Shown here: positions 26,693 to 35,568 of the stretch, one piece after another
Position numbering within the stretch: position 1 is the stretch's first letter
How the letters are laid out: each line of letters starts with the position of its first letter
Assembly (NCBI GenBank): GCA_025362735.1
Contig: JANYFL010000038.1
Span: 62,001-126,000, forward strand
Length of the DNA: 64,000 nucleotides
DNA from: Betaproteobacteria bacterium
Lineage (GTDB): Bacteria > Pseudomonadota > Gammaproteobacteria > Burkholderiales > Burkholderiaceae_D
Direction of reading: 5' to 3'
Notes under the pieces: model-generated
What the model was told of the DNA's origin: nothing
The model's input: only the letters and a program-made list of their open reading frames with translations
Database searches by the model: none
Program-made: the position numbers and the translations under genes

Positions 26693-27484
26693 TTATTTTC
26701 TTGACCGGCGTCGTATTAAAAAGGCCAGATCATCAAAAGCGGGAACACTGGCCAGGATGATTAAAACGAGCGCAAGAGGTACGGTCGAGAGGTAACCGAT
26801 GCGTTTGAATCCCAAGGCACCCACCACACCTCCCAGAAAGAAAAAAAGTACCAGCAGTGAAAGTACTTTGAGGCGCCCCCTGTCGGCGATTACTTTGGAA
26901 TCTTTTGATGTGGTCTCTCGATTCCAATAAAACAACTTGCCGAGTTCGATACCGATATCCGTAACGACCCCTGTGATGTGCGTGGTCCTGATCTCGGCGT
27001 GGGAGAGCTTGGTAATGACGGCGTTCTGCAGCCCCATGATGAAACACAAAAGCATGACGGTCATGGGCACAAATAGCCCTTCAATTCTGGATAGCCAGGC
27101 ACCAAGAATGCCAAAGCAAATCAGAAGAAAAGCTTCAAGCAGCAAAGGCAAGGCATATTCACTGTGCATCTGCCTGCGTCGGGCATAGTTCACCAATACC
27201 GCCGTTAACGCTGCACCGGTCACAAAAGAAAACAGTCCCCCGGCACCGGCCAGCACAAGGTCATAGACACCAAGTACCAGGTTATCGGCCATTGCCGATA
27301 CGATGCCAGTCATATGCGAGGTGTATTGCTGTACCGCCAAAAACCCACCCGCGTTTGTAGCGCCCGCGACGAACGCGAGTGCAAATCCGAGATGCCGGTT
27401 GGCCTCGCTCGTGCGTTTCCGCCCGGTCAGGCGTCTAGCGTAATTGATTGGCATTGATTCATTCCCGTCTTCCTCTTTGGCCAT
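26693..27484 (-). CDS. DUF1275 (YoaK-like) membrane protein
   Basis: A 263-residue protein with about six transmembrane segments. FALAFVAGATNAGGFLAVQQYTSHMTG near the N-terminus (two pieces of the family signature) and GLQNAVITKLSHAEIRTTHITG are typical of DUF1275, whose function is unknown. ATG 27482-27484 is taken as the start; a GTG 30 bases upstream and an ATG 30 bases downstream are in frame, and none has a strong ribosome site. It converges on the SDR gene with only 17 bp between. Confidence 0.85.
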   Translation of the reverse strand: MAKEEDGNESMPINYARRLTGRKRTSEANRHLGFALAFVAGATNAGGFLAVQQYTSHMTGIVSAMADNLVLGVYDLVLAGAGGLFSFVTGAALTAVLVNYARRRQMHSEYALPLLLEAFLLICFGILGAWLSRIEGLFVPMTVMLLCFIMGLQNAVITKLSHAEIRTTHITGVVTDIGIELGKLFYWNRETTSKDSKVIADRGRLKVLSLLVLFFFLGGVVGALGFKRIGYLSTVPLALVLIILASVPAFDDLAFLIRRRSRK

Positions 27485-27633
27485 AGTACTAGCTTCAGAA
27501 AACCAAAGAGGCACTGTATTTCCAAATACTTTTATTCAGGGAGGGCGGAGCTGCTTTGCTAGAATCAGGAAACTCGCATTCGAGCATGCGTCGCCATATC
27601 CAGAATTTTCAAATCACTAGAGTCCGCCGACTG

Positions 27634-28113
27634 ATGGTCAACTTTGAATCCAAAATTTGCACGCGTGACGAAGCGGCCCAGCGCGCGTCCGCATTGCCGC
27701 ATCCAGTGGTTTTCACCAACGGCGTGTTCGATGTCTTGCATCGCGGCCACGTTACGTATTTGGCGCAGGCGCGTGAACTTGGTGCCAGTCTGATTGTGGG
27801 CGTCAACAGCGATGCTTCGGTCAAGCGACTCGGCAAGGGTGATGATCGACCGATCAACCGCGAAGATGATCGCGCCGCGTTGCTGGCGGCGTTGGGCTGT
27901 GTTGATCTCGTGACGATCTTCGATGAAGACACGCCGCTCGAACTCATTCGGCTCGTGCATCCGCACATACTCGTCAAGGGTGGCGATTACGACATGGATA
28001 AGTTGGCTGAATCAGCACTCGTGCGCGGCTGGGGTGGCAAGGCTCTCGCGATTCCCTTCATCCATCAACGTTCGACCACCGAGACACTCAAGCGGATTCG
28101 CGCTTCGTTGTGA
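27634..28113 (+). CDS. rfaE2: D-glycero-beta-D-manno-heptose 1-phosphate adenylyltransferase
   Basis: Makes ADP-heptose precursor for the lipopolysaccharide inner core. The 159-residue protein has the nucleotidyltransferase motif HRGH (36-39) within GVFDVLHRGHV, then VGVNSDASVKRLGKG, REDDRAALLAALG and a C-terminal RSTTETLKRI. This corresponds to the C-terminal half of E. coli HldE; the kinase half must be encoded elsewhere. ATG 27634 gives the usual length; the frame is open further upstream to 27556. A bidirectional terminator follows immediately. Confidence 0.93.
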   Translation: MVNFESKICTRDEAAQRASALPHPVVFTNGVFDVLHRGHVTYLAQARELGASLIVGVNSDASVKRLGKGDDRPINREDDRAALLAALGCVDLVTIFDEDTPLELIRLVHPHILVKGGDYDMDKLAESALVRGWGGKALAIPFIHQRSTTETLKRIRASL

Positions 28114-28144
28114 AAAATTCTCAGCCACACGGCTGAGAATTTTT
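28113..28144. terminator. Bidirectional intrinsic terminator
   Basis: AAAAATTCTCAGCC (28113-28126), loop ACAC, then GGCTGAGAATTTTT (28131-28144): a 14-bp perfect stem with A and T tracts at the two ends. It separates rfaE2 (plus) from the methyltransferase (minus) and can serve both. Confidence 0.9.
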
Positions 28145-28858
28145 TCAAACCCGTTTGGTTGCTACGACGTTAACCAGCGTTTCGCAGCGTTCCCCGGGCG
28201 GTGGAGGCTTGTAGAGACCAAGACGTTCGAACAGTCCGAAGTCTTTGGCACGGCTCCACCACAAGTAAGGATAAGACACGTTGGTGCTGGCAAATTCGAA
28301 ACCGGCAGAGCGCAACATTTCGAGATAGCCTGCGGCACTTTTCTGAACTTCCATGGGATGCCTGAACAGCAGCCGGATCAGCCATGACTTGATATAGGCA
28401 TCAGTGGATTCAGCGAAAAGCAAGACACCACCCGGCTTGAGCACACGCCAAAATTCAGCGAGAGCCCGTTCCTGATCCACCAGATGGTGAAAAGTCTGAT
28501 GACAGAAAACCATCTCCACTGACCGGTCCGCCATCGGGATGCTGGTCAGATCGGCCCTGATCAGTTCGACCGGTGTGTCGAGCCGGTCTGCCGAAAGCCG
28601 CGCCGCTTCGAGCGATTCGCGATGCACATCAACGCCGACAAGACGCTGCGGTCGGAACGCGTCCTGCAACAGTCGGAATGAGATGCCTTGACCGCAGCCG
28701 ACATCAAGAATGGACGGAGACTCCAAAGCGCATGGCGGCATCAATTGCTGGAGGTCGTTGATCGCAACGCGTAGTACGTGATGTTCCCAAACATGCGTAC
28801 GGAGAAACCAGACCCCGAAAGCGGTCTCTGCTACATATCCCTGTGGTAATGAAGCCAT
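28145..28858 (-). CDS. Class I SAM-dependent methyltransferase
   Basis: A 237-residue Methyltransf_11-type protein. SILDVGCGQGISFRLLQ is the SAM loop, VGVDVHRESLEAA the acidic motif II, and FHHLVDQERALAEFWRVLKPGG the later strands. Substrate is unknown. The start used is ATG 28856-28858; a TTG at 28888 would add ten residues. Its stop lies at the edge of the terminator shared with rfaE2. Confidence 0.82.
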   Translation of the reverse strand: MASLPQGYVAETAFGVWFLRTHVWEHHVLRVAINDLQQLMPPCALESPSILDVGCGQGISFRLLQDAFRPQRLVGVDVHRESLEAARLSADRLDTPVELIRADLTSIPMADRSVEMVFCHQTFHHLVDQERALAEFWRVLKPGGVLLFAESTDAYIKSWLIRLLFRHPMEVQKSAAGYLEMLRSAGFEFASTNVSYPYLWWSRAKDFGLFERLGLYKPPPPGERCETLVNVVATKRV

Positions 28859-28907
28859 GTTGTGCGAAAGGGCCGGTGACTTGTTCAATGTGGTTTCATC
28901 AATGACG

Positions 28908-29588
28908 CTATGAAGGCTGGCAGTCCTTCAATTCCTGAGTTGGATATTTGGTTTTCAGATCTGTCAGCCGGCTGGCCAAAGTCTTGCGCAAATCCGGCGT
29001 GTTGTCGCGAATCTGCAGCCAATAACGTTTGGAGGTGCGCGGGTTGATCAAGGCATCTTTGATCCCTTTGCGACTCAGTGTCGCGACCTGGGCTTTGGCC
29101 ATCTCTTCATTACGCGAGACTCCCAGCGAAATGCCAAGCCGGAGTGGTGAGTTGTCATCAATGATGAAATAGTCGGTGATGCCGTTTTGTTTGAGTATTT
29201 CTGTCGCCTTGACCGCCTCTTCGCGCGTCTTGCTGGGCGCCAGATAAATCATGTAACTCGTCACTTCATCCGCGCTGCGCGTATTGATCCGTGCCGTCGA
29301 AAAACGCACCCCGAAGTCTGCGAGCAATGCTTTGCTGTCTTCCTCATTGAAACCGCCATACTCAACGCAGGCCAATGCCGATTTGATCTCAGGGCTACTG
29401 GTTGCCGCCGCAACAGGAGCAGCGGGCGGTGTGCTGACTTCTCCATTCAAGCGCATGAGTTCAGGCTTGATCTGTTTGGTCAGGCGCCCCGGTTCACGGG
29501 GATCCGGCAACAGTTTGCCCATATAACCCTGATGTACAACAAAAAATGCCAGGTTGGCAACGACAAGAATAAGAAGGAAAAGGCGCAT
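28908..29588 (-). CDS. SPOR-domain membrane protein
   Basis: A 226-residue bitopic protein: one transmembrane helix at residues 2-18, a low-complexity linker, and a C-terminal SPOR domain (about 140-215) with TSKRYWLQIRDN and repeated (beta-alpha-beta) pattern around ITDYFIIDDNSPLRLGISLG. SPOR domains bind denuded septal peptidoglycan, so a cell-division role is likely. It lies 26 bp after coaX, in the birA-coaX-SPOR order common in Burkholderiales. Confidence 0.82.
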   Translation of the reverse strand: MRLFLLILVVANLAFFVVHQGYMGKLLPDPREPGRLTKQIKPELMRLNGEVSTPPAAPVAAATSSPEIKSALACVEYGGFNEEDSKALLADFGVRFSTARINTRSADEVTSYMIYLAPSKTREEAVKATEILKQNGITDYFIIDDNSPLRLGISLGVSRNEEMAKAQVATLSRKGIKDALINPRTSKRYWLQIRDNTPDLRKTLASRLTDLKTKYPTQELKDCQPS

Positions 29589-29614
29589 GTCGATTATTTA
29601 TTTCCAGAGGGATT

Positions 29615-30355
29615 TCAAATGCGGCTGCGCGCGATTTCGTACAGGCCACGCAGCACCAATTGATCTTCAATTCGGCTGGTAAAAGGCAGCAAGGGTGCAA
29701 CCAGGGCCGCGTCTCCGCCACTCACCAGGATTTGCAACGTATCCGCGCACGTCTGTGCATGCTTCCATATGCGCTCGATGGCGCCGAGCTGGGCATGCAG
29801 GATACCGCTCTTGATCGCATCAGCGGTATTGTCTGCCAGGATCGTGAAATGACCAACGGCGTCGGATAGCTGCGCTGTGCTCTGCGCAAGCGAGCGGCGC
29901 ATGGTCGCAATGCCCGGAAGAATCACGCCACCGGCAAACTGGCCGTCTGCTTGCAGGAAATCAATGGTGGTTGCGGTGCCCAGGCTGACGATCAGGCAAG
30001 CCGTATCCGGGTGAATTGCATGCGCTGCAATCAGTGCAGCCCAGCGGTCGGCGCCGAGACGTTCAGGTTCCGCATAGATATTACGCACACCGCACTGTTT
30101 ATCGCTGGGCGTTAGAACTTGGACCGTTGAAGCCTTTGGCACAAGAGCCGTTATCTGCGCAAGCATCGCAGGGCCAGCGACATTTGCAATATGGATGGCT
30201 TCGACCGCCGAAGCCAGTGTGTGCCAGTTGTGCGCGAGAGCAGCAACTTCAGCATGGGCCGCGTGACCTTGTGGATTATCGGTGCGCCATCCCATCGCAT
30301 CAACGTAACGCCACTTGATGCGCGAATTGCCGATGTCGATCAATAGTGCATTCAT
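29615..30355 (-). CDS. coaX: Type III pantothenate kinase
   Basis: Phosphorylates pantothenate in the first step of coenzyme A synthesis. The 246-residue ASKHA-fold enzyme begins LLIDIGNSRIKW (phosphate-1 motif), has RLGADRWAALIAA, then SLGTATTIDFL and GGVILPGIATMRRSLAQ, all CoaX signatures. Its ATG overlaps the birA stop by four bases. No CoaA-type kinase is in the window. Confidence 0.94.
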   Translation of the reverse strand: MNALLIDIGNSRIKWRYVDAMGWRTDNPQGHAAHAEVAALAHNWHTLASAVEAIHIANVAGPAMLAQITALVPKASTVQVLTPSDKQCGVRNIYAEPERLGADRWAALIAAHAIHPDTACLIVSLGTATTIDFLQADGQFAGGVILPGIATMRRSLAQSTAQLSDAVGHFTILADNTADAIKSGILHAQLGAIERIWKHAQTCADTLQILVSGGDAALVAPLLPFTSRIEDQLVLRGLYEIARSRI

Positions 30356-31221
30356 CGTGGTCGCAGCGAAAGATCGCCCGTGTTAATGAGGCGCAGACCA
30401 GTGGCCGTATCGATTTGTAACTGGCCCAGTGCATTGACGCCAAGCGCCACGCCCTCGCAGATCACTTGACCCTGATCGATTAAATATACGGCCTGATTCT
30501 GAAATGCGTGTACTGCATTCCAGTCGTCAACAAATGCGGCAAAACCTTCTTTCTCGAAACGTAAAAGTCGTGGTGTCAATGCCAGGGCCAGATTGGCAGC
30601 CAGACGATTGCGATCCACAGGCTGGCTTGCGCCTTCGGTCTGCAGGTCGCTTGCCAGCAGCGCGGCGCGTTGATTTTGATCGTTCAGATTGGCGTAAGCG
30701 TCTGGAGTGAGATTGATTCCGATGCCAATCACGACGAGGGTCCCCGGTTGCTCGGCTGCGCTTTGCGTCTCGACCAAAATCCCGGCCAACTTGCGCGGTT
30801 CGCGATCTCTAACGATCAATACGTCATTGGGCCATTTCAGCTTAGTGGAGAGACGGTACTGCAACAAGGCTGCGTGTACCGCCAGTCCGCATACCAGACT
30901 CAGGCCAGAGAGATCGGCTAGTGAGCGCTGCATCTGCCAGCCAAACGATATCGTTAGCGAGGCGCCGGGACTGGCTTGCCAAGTCCTTCCAGCACGGCCG
31001 CGACCGGCGGTCTGGGTTTCAGTGGTTAGCAGTATGGGATTCTTAAAAACAAGAGGCTCATTGCGGGCTTCCCTTAGCAATGCCGAATTGGTGGAATCGA
31101 CCTCACCCATTATTTTGACCTGCCAGCCCGCCACGTTTTCTCCGAGCAGGCGCTGGATGGCGTGTGCATCCAGAGGCAAAGCCGCTGGTGCAGGGTAGAC
31201 AGAGGTGCTGAGTGCGGACAT
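30352..31221 (-). CDS. birA: Biotin-[acetyl-CoA-carboxylase] ligase
   Basis: Activates biotin to biotinyl-AMP and attaches it to the carboxyl carrier protein. TQTAGRGRAGRTWQASPGAS is the biotinyl-5'-AMP binding loop (about residues 90-109), followed by LKWPNDVLI and GIGINL. The 289-residue protein lacks a clear N-terminal helix-turn-helix, so it is ligase only, without the repressor role of E. coli BirA. It is first gene of a birA-coaX-SPOR operon. A palindromic repeat lies upstream. Confidence 0.93.
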   Translation of the reverse strand: MSALSTSVYPAPAALPLDAHAIQRLLGENVAGWQVKIMGEVDSTNSALLREARNEPLVFKNPILLTTETQTAGRGRAGRTWQASPGASLTISFGWQMQRSLADLSGLSLVCGLAVHAALLQYRLSTKLKWPNDVLIVRDREPRKLAGILVETQSAAEQPGTLVVIGIGINLTPDAYANLNDQNQRAALLASDLQTEGASQPVDRNRLAANLALALTPRLLRFEKEGFAAFVDDWNAVHAFQNQAVYLIDQGQVICEGVALGVNALGQLQIDTATGLRLINTGDLSLRPR

Positions 31222-31279
31222 CGATGTTTCTTTGAGAATTTATTTATGACAGTTAAAGAGTAGTCATCCTTAAAAACTT

Positions 31280-31378
31280 CCCTCACCCTAGCCCTCTCCC
31301 ACTGATGCGGGAGAGGGAATAAAAGTCCGGCGTTTGAGTCCCCTCTCTCCGATCACGGGGAGAGGGTTAGGGTGAGGG
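31280..31378. repeat. CCCTCTCCC-family palindromic repeat, intergenic copy
   Basis: Left arm CCCTCACCCTAGCCCTCTCC with CACTGATGCGGGAGAGGG; right arm CCCCTCTCTCCGATCACGGG with GAGAGGGTTAGGGTGAGGG. The arms pair along their whole length. The copy lies between divergent birA and the VanZ-like gene and is related to the coding-region copy at 10401-10511. Confidence 0.88.
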
Positions 31379-31415
31379 AGGCTTGACTTTGACCGTTCAA
31401 GTTTATGATTATGCT

Positions 31416-32561
31416 ATGTCTCGTTCCTCCCGATTTTCAGCGCAGCAGGCCAACATCAATCAGCGCCATTCATTTTCCCCTGGGGCATCTCCAATCGCGC
31501 GGTTAAGTCTTCTGATCTACACCGTTCTGATTATTGTGGCCAGTCTGTTCCCATTTGCGGGCTGGCGCGACATGGGCATCCCTGCCTTTGCCTATTTGAG
31601 CGCTGAATGGCCGCGCCGTGAGTTACGTTTCGATGTGGTGGTCAATATTCTGGGCTATCTGCCACTGGGCCTGTTGGCCAGTTTTTCGATGTTCCCCCGA
31701 CTGCGTCCGGCATGGGCGGTTTTGCCAGCCAGCTTGTATTGTGCCGGGCTGTCCTGCTGTCTCGAGGCGCTGCAAACCTGGTTACCCGCCCGTGTGCCAT
31801 CCAAGGTCGATTTACTCACCAATAGTATCGGCGGCCTGATGGGGGCTTTGTTGGCGATTGGTCTGGCACGACCTTTATTGGTTCGTGGCCGGCTGCGCGA
31901 TTTCCGCAATCAGTGTTTTGAAAAGGGGGGCAGTCTGGGCCTGGTCTTGATCGTCCTCTGGTTTGGCGCCCTGGCCTATCCCGAACCTTTTGCCCTGGGA
32001 ATCGGCGGTGTCGTCAAGCCTTTACTGGATAGCCTGCCGGAGAGTTGGGGCATCCCCATGTTGCAACCATTGGTCACCAGCCGCTTCATATTGGCTGAAG
32101 CCAGTGTCTGCGCGTTGACACTCATCGGTGCAGGAGCGTTGATGTTGAGTTTGACTCGACCTCGTGCTCCTAAAAAATGGTTGGTGCTGCTCTTTGTTGT
32201 GCTGACGATTTTGGCCAAACTACTTTCCCAAGGCATGGCGTATGAAGATGAAGGCGTATTTTCCTGGATTACCGAAGGTGCCACCTGGGGATTAGGAATT
32301 GGTTTATTCATCCTGCTGATCTTGAGCGCGGTCCCGGCGCGCCTTTGTGCCTGGGTAGGCGTTGTGGCTTTGCTCGTCGCGGTGTCGCTTAACAATGTTC
32401 TACCTGAAAACCCCTATTACGATATCAATGAGCACGTTTGGGCCTATGGTCGCCTGCTGAATTTTTATGGGCTAACCATAGGCTTGAGCTATGTCTGGCC
32501 TTTTTGGGCATTGGGTTACCTGATCTACCAAGGCAGTCGGCCTCGTTTCAAGACTCTATAA
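31416..32561 (+). CDS. VanZ-family membrane protein
   Basis: A 381-residue integral membrane protein with about ten hydrophobic segments. The N-terminal part has the VanZ layout: a first helix ending SLFPFAGWRD, then FDVVVNILGYLPLGLLASF and SCCLEALQTWLPARVPSKVD followed by NSIGGLMGALL. The C-terminal half adds further helices. VanZ proteins are of unclear function; some alter glycopeptide sensitivity. ATG 31416 is preferred; a TTG at 31383 is in frame right after the repeat. Confidence 0.82.
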   Translation: MSRSSRFSAQQANINQRHSFSPGASPIARLSLLIYTVLIIVASLFPFAGWRDMGIPAFAYLSAEWPRRELRFDVVVNILGYLPLGLLASFSMFPRLRPAWAVLPASLYCAGLSCCLEALQTWLPARVPSKVDLLTNSIGGLMGALLAIGLARPLLVRGRLRDFRNQCFEKGGSLGLVLIVLWFGALAYPEPFALGIGGVVKPLLDSLPESWGIPMLQPLVTSRFILAEASVCALTLIGAGALMLSLTRPRAPKKWLVLLFVVLTILAKLLSQGMAYEDEGVFSWITEGATWGLGIGLFILLILSAVPARLCAWVGVVALLVAVSLNNVLPENPYYDINEHVWAYGRLLNFYGLTIGLSYVWPFWALGYLIYQGSRPRFKTL

Positions 32562-32620
32562 TCCGAGCTTGTTCACGGAGTTCACTGAGATTCCACTGAG
32601 TCGAAAGCGGCAAGAAGGCT

Positions 32621-32938
32621 ATGAGTTACTTTGAGCGCCATATTTTTTTCTGTCTCAATCAGCGTGAGGATGGACGACCCTCCTGTGCCGATTGCGGTTC
32701 GGTGAAGATGCAGGAATACGCCAAGCGCCGCGCCAAAGAGTTGGGGCTCAGTGGTGTAGGCAAGGTTCGTGTCAACAAATCAGGCTGTCTGGATCGTTGC
32801 GAACTCGGGCCCATCGCCGTGGTTTATCCCGAAGCTGTCTGGTACACCTATGTTGACAAGCACGACATTGATGAAATCGTCGAGTCGCATCTGCGCGATG
32901 GCAAGGTGGTCGAGCGGCTACTGATTGATCCAAAGTAA
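32621..32938 (+). CDS. Thioredoxin-like [2Fe-2S] ferredoxin-domain protein
   Basis: A 105-residue protein with the four-Cys arrangement of the thioredoxin-fold [2Fe-2S] ferredoxins: FFCLNQ near residue 11, SCADCGS near 22-25, and SGCLDRCEL near 56-60. NIPs of this type act as small electron carriers or as NuoE-like domains; the partner is unknown. It is followed after 15 bp by the hydrolase gene, probably in one operon. Confidence 0.85.
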   Translation: MSYFERHIFFCLNQREDGRPSCADCGSVKMQEYAKRRAKELGLSGVGKVRVNKSGCLDRCELGPIAVVYPEAVWYTYVDKHDIDEIVESHLRDGKVVERLLIDPK

Positions 32939-32953
32939 ATTTCCAGTTTTGCA

Positions 32954-33628
32954 ATGAACGCTCAAACCCGAAAAATCATGGTGACCGGTCCGGCGGGTGC
33001 CATTGAAGTCGCAGTGGACTTTCCAGATCTGAATGCGTCTGTTGAGCCACGTGGACTAGCGTTAGTCGCTCATCCGCATCCCTTGTTTGGCGGGACGATG
33101 GATAACAAAGTGACCCAAACGCTTGCCCGCGCTTTTTTACAGCTGGGCTATGTCACGGCTCGGGCTAATTTCCGTGGCGTCGGTGCGACCGAAGGCGTGC
33201 ATGACGAAGGCCGCGGTGAAACAGATGATTTGCTCGCGGTACTGGCGCATTTGCAGGCAGAGCGGCAAGGTAATCAGGCTTACAAGGAAGTCGTGCTGGG
33301 CGGTTTTTCGTTCGGAAGTTATGTGCAAAGCCATGTGGCAACGCGTCTGGCCGAACAAGGCACACCCGCTGCACGACTCGCACTCGTGGGTACGGCCACC
33401 AGTCGCTGGGATGTCGCGACGGTTCCCAAAGATACCCTCGTCATTCACGGTGAGCTTGATGAAACGGTGCCGCTCTCGGCTGTGCTGGACTGGGCTCGTC
33501 CGCAAGAGCTGCCGGTCATTGTCATTCCCGGCGCCGACCACTTTTTTCACCGCCGTTTGACCATCATCAAGCAACTGGTTTTGCAGGCGTGGCTCGGCCG
33601 CGCAGCATTGAACGGGGCGGAGGATTGA
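32954..33628 (+). CDS. Alpha/beta hydrolase
   Basis: A 224-residue cytoplasmic hydrolase of the dienelactone-hydrolase/COG2945 type. HPHPLFGGTMDNKV is the oxyanion-region signature, GGFSFGS the nucleophile elbow, HGELDETVP the Asp loop and GADHFFH the catalytic His. Substrate is unknown. The gene lies between the [2Fe-2S] protein and a hypothetical gene that leads into dacC. Confidence 0.86.
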   Translation: MNAQTRKIMVTGPAGAIEVAVDFPDLNASVEPRGLALVAHPHPLFGGTMDNKVTQTLARAFLQLGYVTARANFRGVGATEGVHDEGRGETDDLLAVLAHLQAERQGNQAYKEVVLGGFSFGSYVQSHVATRLAEQGTPAARLALVGTATSRWDVATVPKDTLVIHGELDETVPLSAVLDWARPQELPVIVIPGADHFFHRRLTIIKQLVLQAWLGRAALNGAED

Positions 33629-33674
33629 TCTGGTAATTTGAAAGGGCCGACCAAAAAATGGGTATCATCGCGCC

Positions 33675-34160
33675 ATGAGCAACTACATCATTTACGACCA
33701 GACTGAAAAAGGCCGGGCTGCCATCCTTGCGGGCACGGTTACTCAGCCGTATCTGCGCTTTTTGCAATTGGTAGACGGCACACGCAGCGTGGCGGAACTG
33801 GAAACTGTGGCGCGTCCCGGTGAGCTTGAACAGACGATACGTTATTTGATCCAGCAGGGTTACATCAGCAAGACGAGTGAAACCACATTGTCTGATTTCA
33901 GTGTCTCCAATTTCACCGACCCGTTCTCGCAAGCAGCTCTGACCGAGGACATGTTTACGGAACTCAAACGTCGTGCCGTGGATGAGCTGCTCGAAAAGTT
34001 TGGCGAACATGCCCGTCCACTCATTGTCAAAATCCAGAATTGCCTGACACCCCAGGAAATGCGTGCCTGTCTGAGGGCTGCACAAAACGACATTGCGGGT
34101 GGCCCCGATGCAGAAGTCGTGCGTCAGTTCGTGCAACGCGTGGGCCGTAATCTGGTCTGA
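33675..34160 (+). CDS. Hypothetical 161-residue protein
   Basis: I do not assign a family. It is soluble, without signal peptide. The N-terminal half resembles a winged-helix-like layout (PYLRFLQLVDGTRSVAELET followed by IRYLIQQGYISK), and the C-terminal half is helical (ELKRRAVDELLEKFGEHARP, TPQEMRACLRAAQ). It sits upstream of dacC and downstream of the hydrolase in the same direction. A regulatory or structural role is possible but unsupported. Confidence 0.75.
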   Translation: MSNYIIYDQTEKGRAAILAGTVTQPYLRFLQLVDGTRSVAELETVARPGELEQTIRYLIQQGYISKTSETTLSDFSVSNFTDPFSQAALTEDMFTELKRRAVDELLEKFGEHARPLIVKIQNCLTPQEMRACLRAAQNDIAGGPDAEVVRQFVQRVGRNLV

Positions 34161-34210
34161 GTCATCAATGGCAGCCACGTAGGGCAACCGAGAGGTATTG
34201 CACATACCCC

Positions 34211-34289
34211 GTCGTTCCCGCGCAGGCGGGAACCCAGTGACTCCATCGTAAAATGAAGCCTCTGGATTCCCGCCTGCGCGGGAATGACA
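34211..34289. repeat. GTCGTTCCCGCGCAGGCGGGAA-family inverted repeat
   Basis: GTCGTTCCCGCGCAGGCGGG begins the left arm, and GATTCCCGCCTGCGCGGGAA ends the right arm before TGAC. Each end also folds on itself (CCCGCGCAGGCGGG). This is a widely seen intergenic repeat in beta- and gammaproteobacteria. It lies between the hypothetical gene and dacC. Confidence 0.8.
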
Positions 34290-34330
34290 TTTACTCAGAG
34301 ACTTTTCTCATTACTTATTACTAACCCAGC

Positions 34331-35542
34331 ATGCTGAAATCGAAACCCTACTCCCGTCTTTACTGTTCCGCTCTGTTGATCCTGCTGTCCATTTTCGGAA
34401 CTGCACAAGCGCAAATCGCTTTTGATTCCAATGCCTTCGGCGGCCCCCCTATTCCAGTCATCGCCGCCAAAGCCTGGGTACTCGTGGATGTCACGACCGG
34501 GCAGACCCTCGCTGGGCAAAATGCCGATGCCCGTGTCGAACCGGCCTCCTTGACCAAACTGATGGTCGACTATCTGACCCTGAGCGCAATCCGCGACAAG
34601 AAGCTGACTCTCAATCAGGCCGTGCCGGTACCGGTTGATTTGTACAAGCGCGTCAGCCAGAAGGAAGAATCCGTCATGTTCATTCCGCCCGGCAAGACCG
34701 CGACGGTGGACGACCTTCTGCATGGCCTGATCATCCAGTCCGGCAACGATGCGGCACTGGTATTGGCTGAAGCGGTAGGCGGCAGCGAAGCCAGCTTTGT
34801 CGAGATGATGAATCGCGAAGCCAAACGCATGGGCATGAATGCCACCAGTTTTCGTAATCCTGCCGGCTTGTCCGATCCGCAGCACTACACCACGGCAACC
34901 GACCTGGCGATTCTGGTCAAGAATCTGATTGCCGATTTCCCCGAGTTCTATCCCATCTATTCCCAGAAAGAATTCATCTACAACGGCATCAAGCAGTCTA
35001 ACCGCAACAAGCTCTTGTGGGTCGATCCAACGGTTGATGGCGTCAAGACCGGCCACACGGATGCAGCGGGCTATTGCCTGATCGCATCGGCCCGCCGCAC
35101 ACAACCCACCGTCGCAGGCGGCGGTGAGCGTCGTTTGTTATCGGTTGTGATGGGCGCAACCTCTACCGATGCACGCGCGCAAGAAAGCCTCAAGCTGCTC
35201 AACTGGGGCTTCCAGAATTTTGATGCCGTGAAACTCTATGACGCCAACCAGGCCATCGAAACGCCCGAAGTTTGGAAAGGCAAGACCAAACAGGTGAAGC
35301 TAGGCTTCCAGAAATCCGTCTATGCGACCTTGCCCCGAGGCCTGTCCGCCAAGGTCAAGCCTGTGCTGGAACGCAAAAATCCAATCGTTGCCCCGATTAC
35401 GGTTGGCCAAGTTTTGGGGAGCCTGAAACTGACCGTGGATGGGAAAATCATTACGACGTTGCCAGTCGTTGCGCTGGAACCAGTCGAAGAAGCAAGCATC
35501 ATTGGTCGGGCATGGGATTCGGTGCGCTTGATGTTTCAGTAA
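34331..35542 (+). CDS. dacC: D-alanyl-D-alanine carboxypeptidase (PBP5/6 type)
   Basis: Trims the terminal D-Ala of peptidoglycan stem peptides. A signal peptide covers about residues 1-28 (ends TAQAQ). The penicillin-binding motifs are SLTK (S73, K76), SGND and KTGHT, in the proper order, followed by a C-terminal PBP5 domain and an amphipathic anchor at the end (IIGRAWDSVRLMFQ). The 403-residue length is normal. In related bacteria dat follows directly; here a 13-kb polysaccharide island intervenes. Confidence 0.94.
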   Translation: MLKSKPYSRLYCSALLILLSIFGTAQAQIAFDSNAFGGPPIPVIAAKAWVLVDVTTGQTLAGQNADARVEPASLTKLMVDYLTLSAIRDKKLTLNQAVPVPVDLYKRVSQKEESVMFIPPGKTATVDDLLHGLIIQSGNDAALVLAEAVGGSEASFVEMMNREAKRMGMNATSFRNPAGLSDPQHYTTATDLAILVKNLIADFPEFYPIYSQKEFIYNGIKQSNRNKLLWVDPTVDGVKTGHTDAAGYCLIASARRTQPTVAGGGERRLLSVVMGATSTDARAQESLKLLNWGFQNFDAVKLYDANQAIETPEVWKGKTKQVKLGFQKSVYATLPRGLSAKVKPVLERKNPIVAPITVGQVLGSLKLTVDGKIITTLPVVALEPVEEASIIGRAWDSVRLMFQ

Positions 35543-35568
35543 ATACCAAGCTTGATGAGGTACGGCTC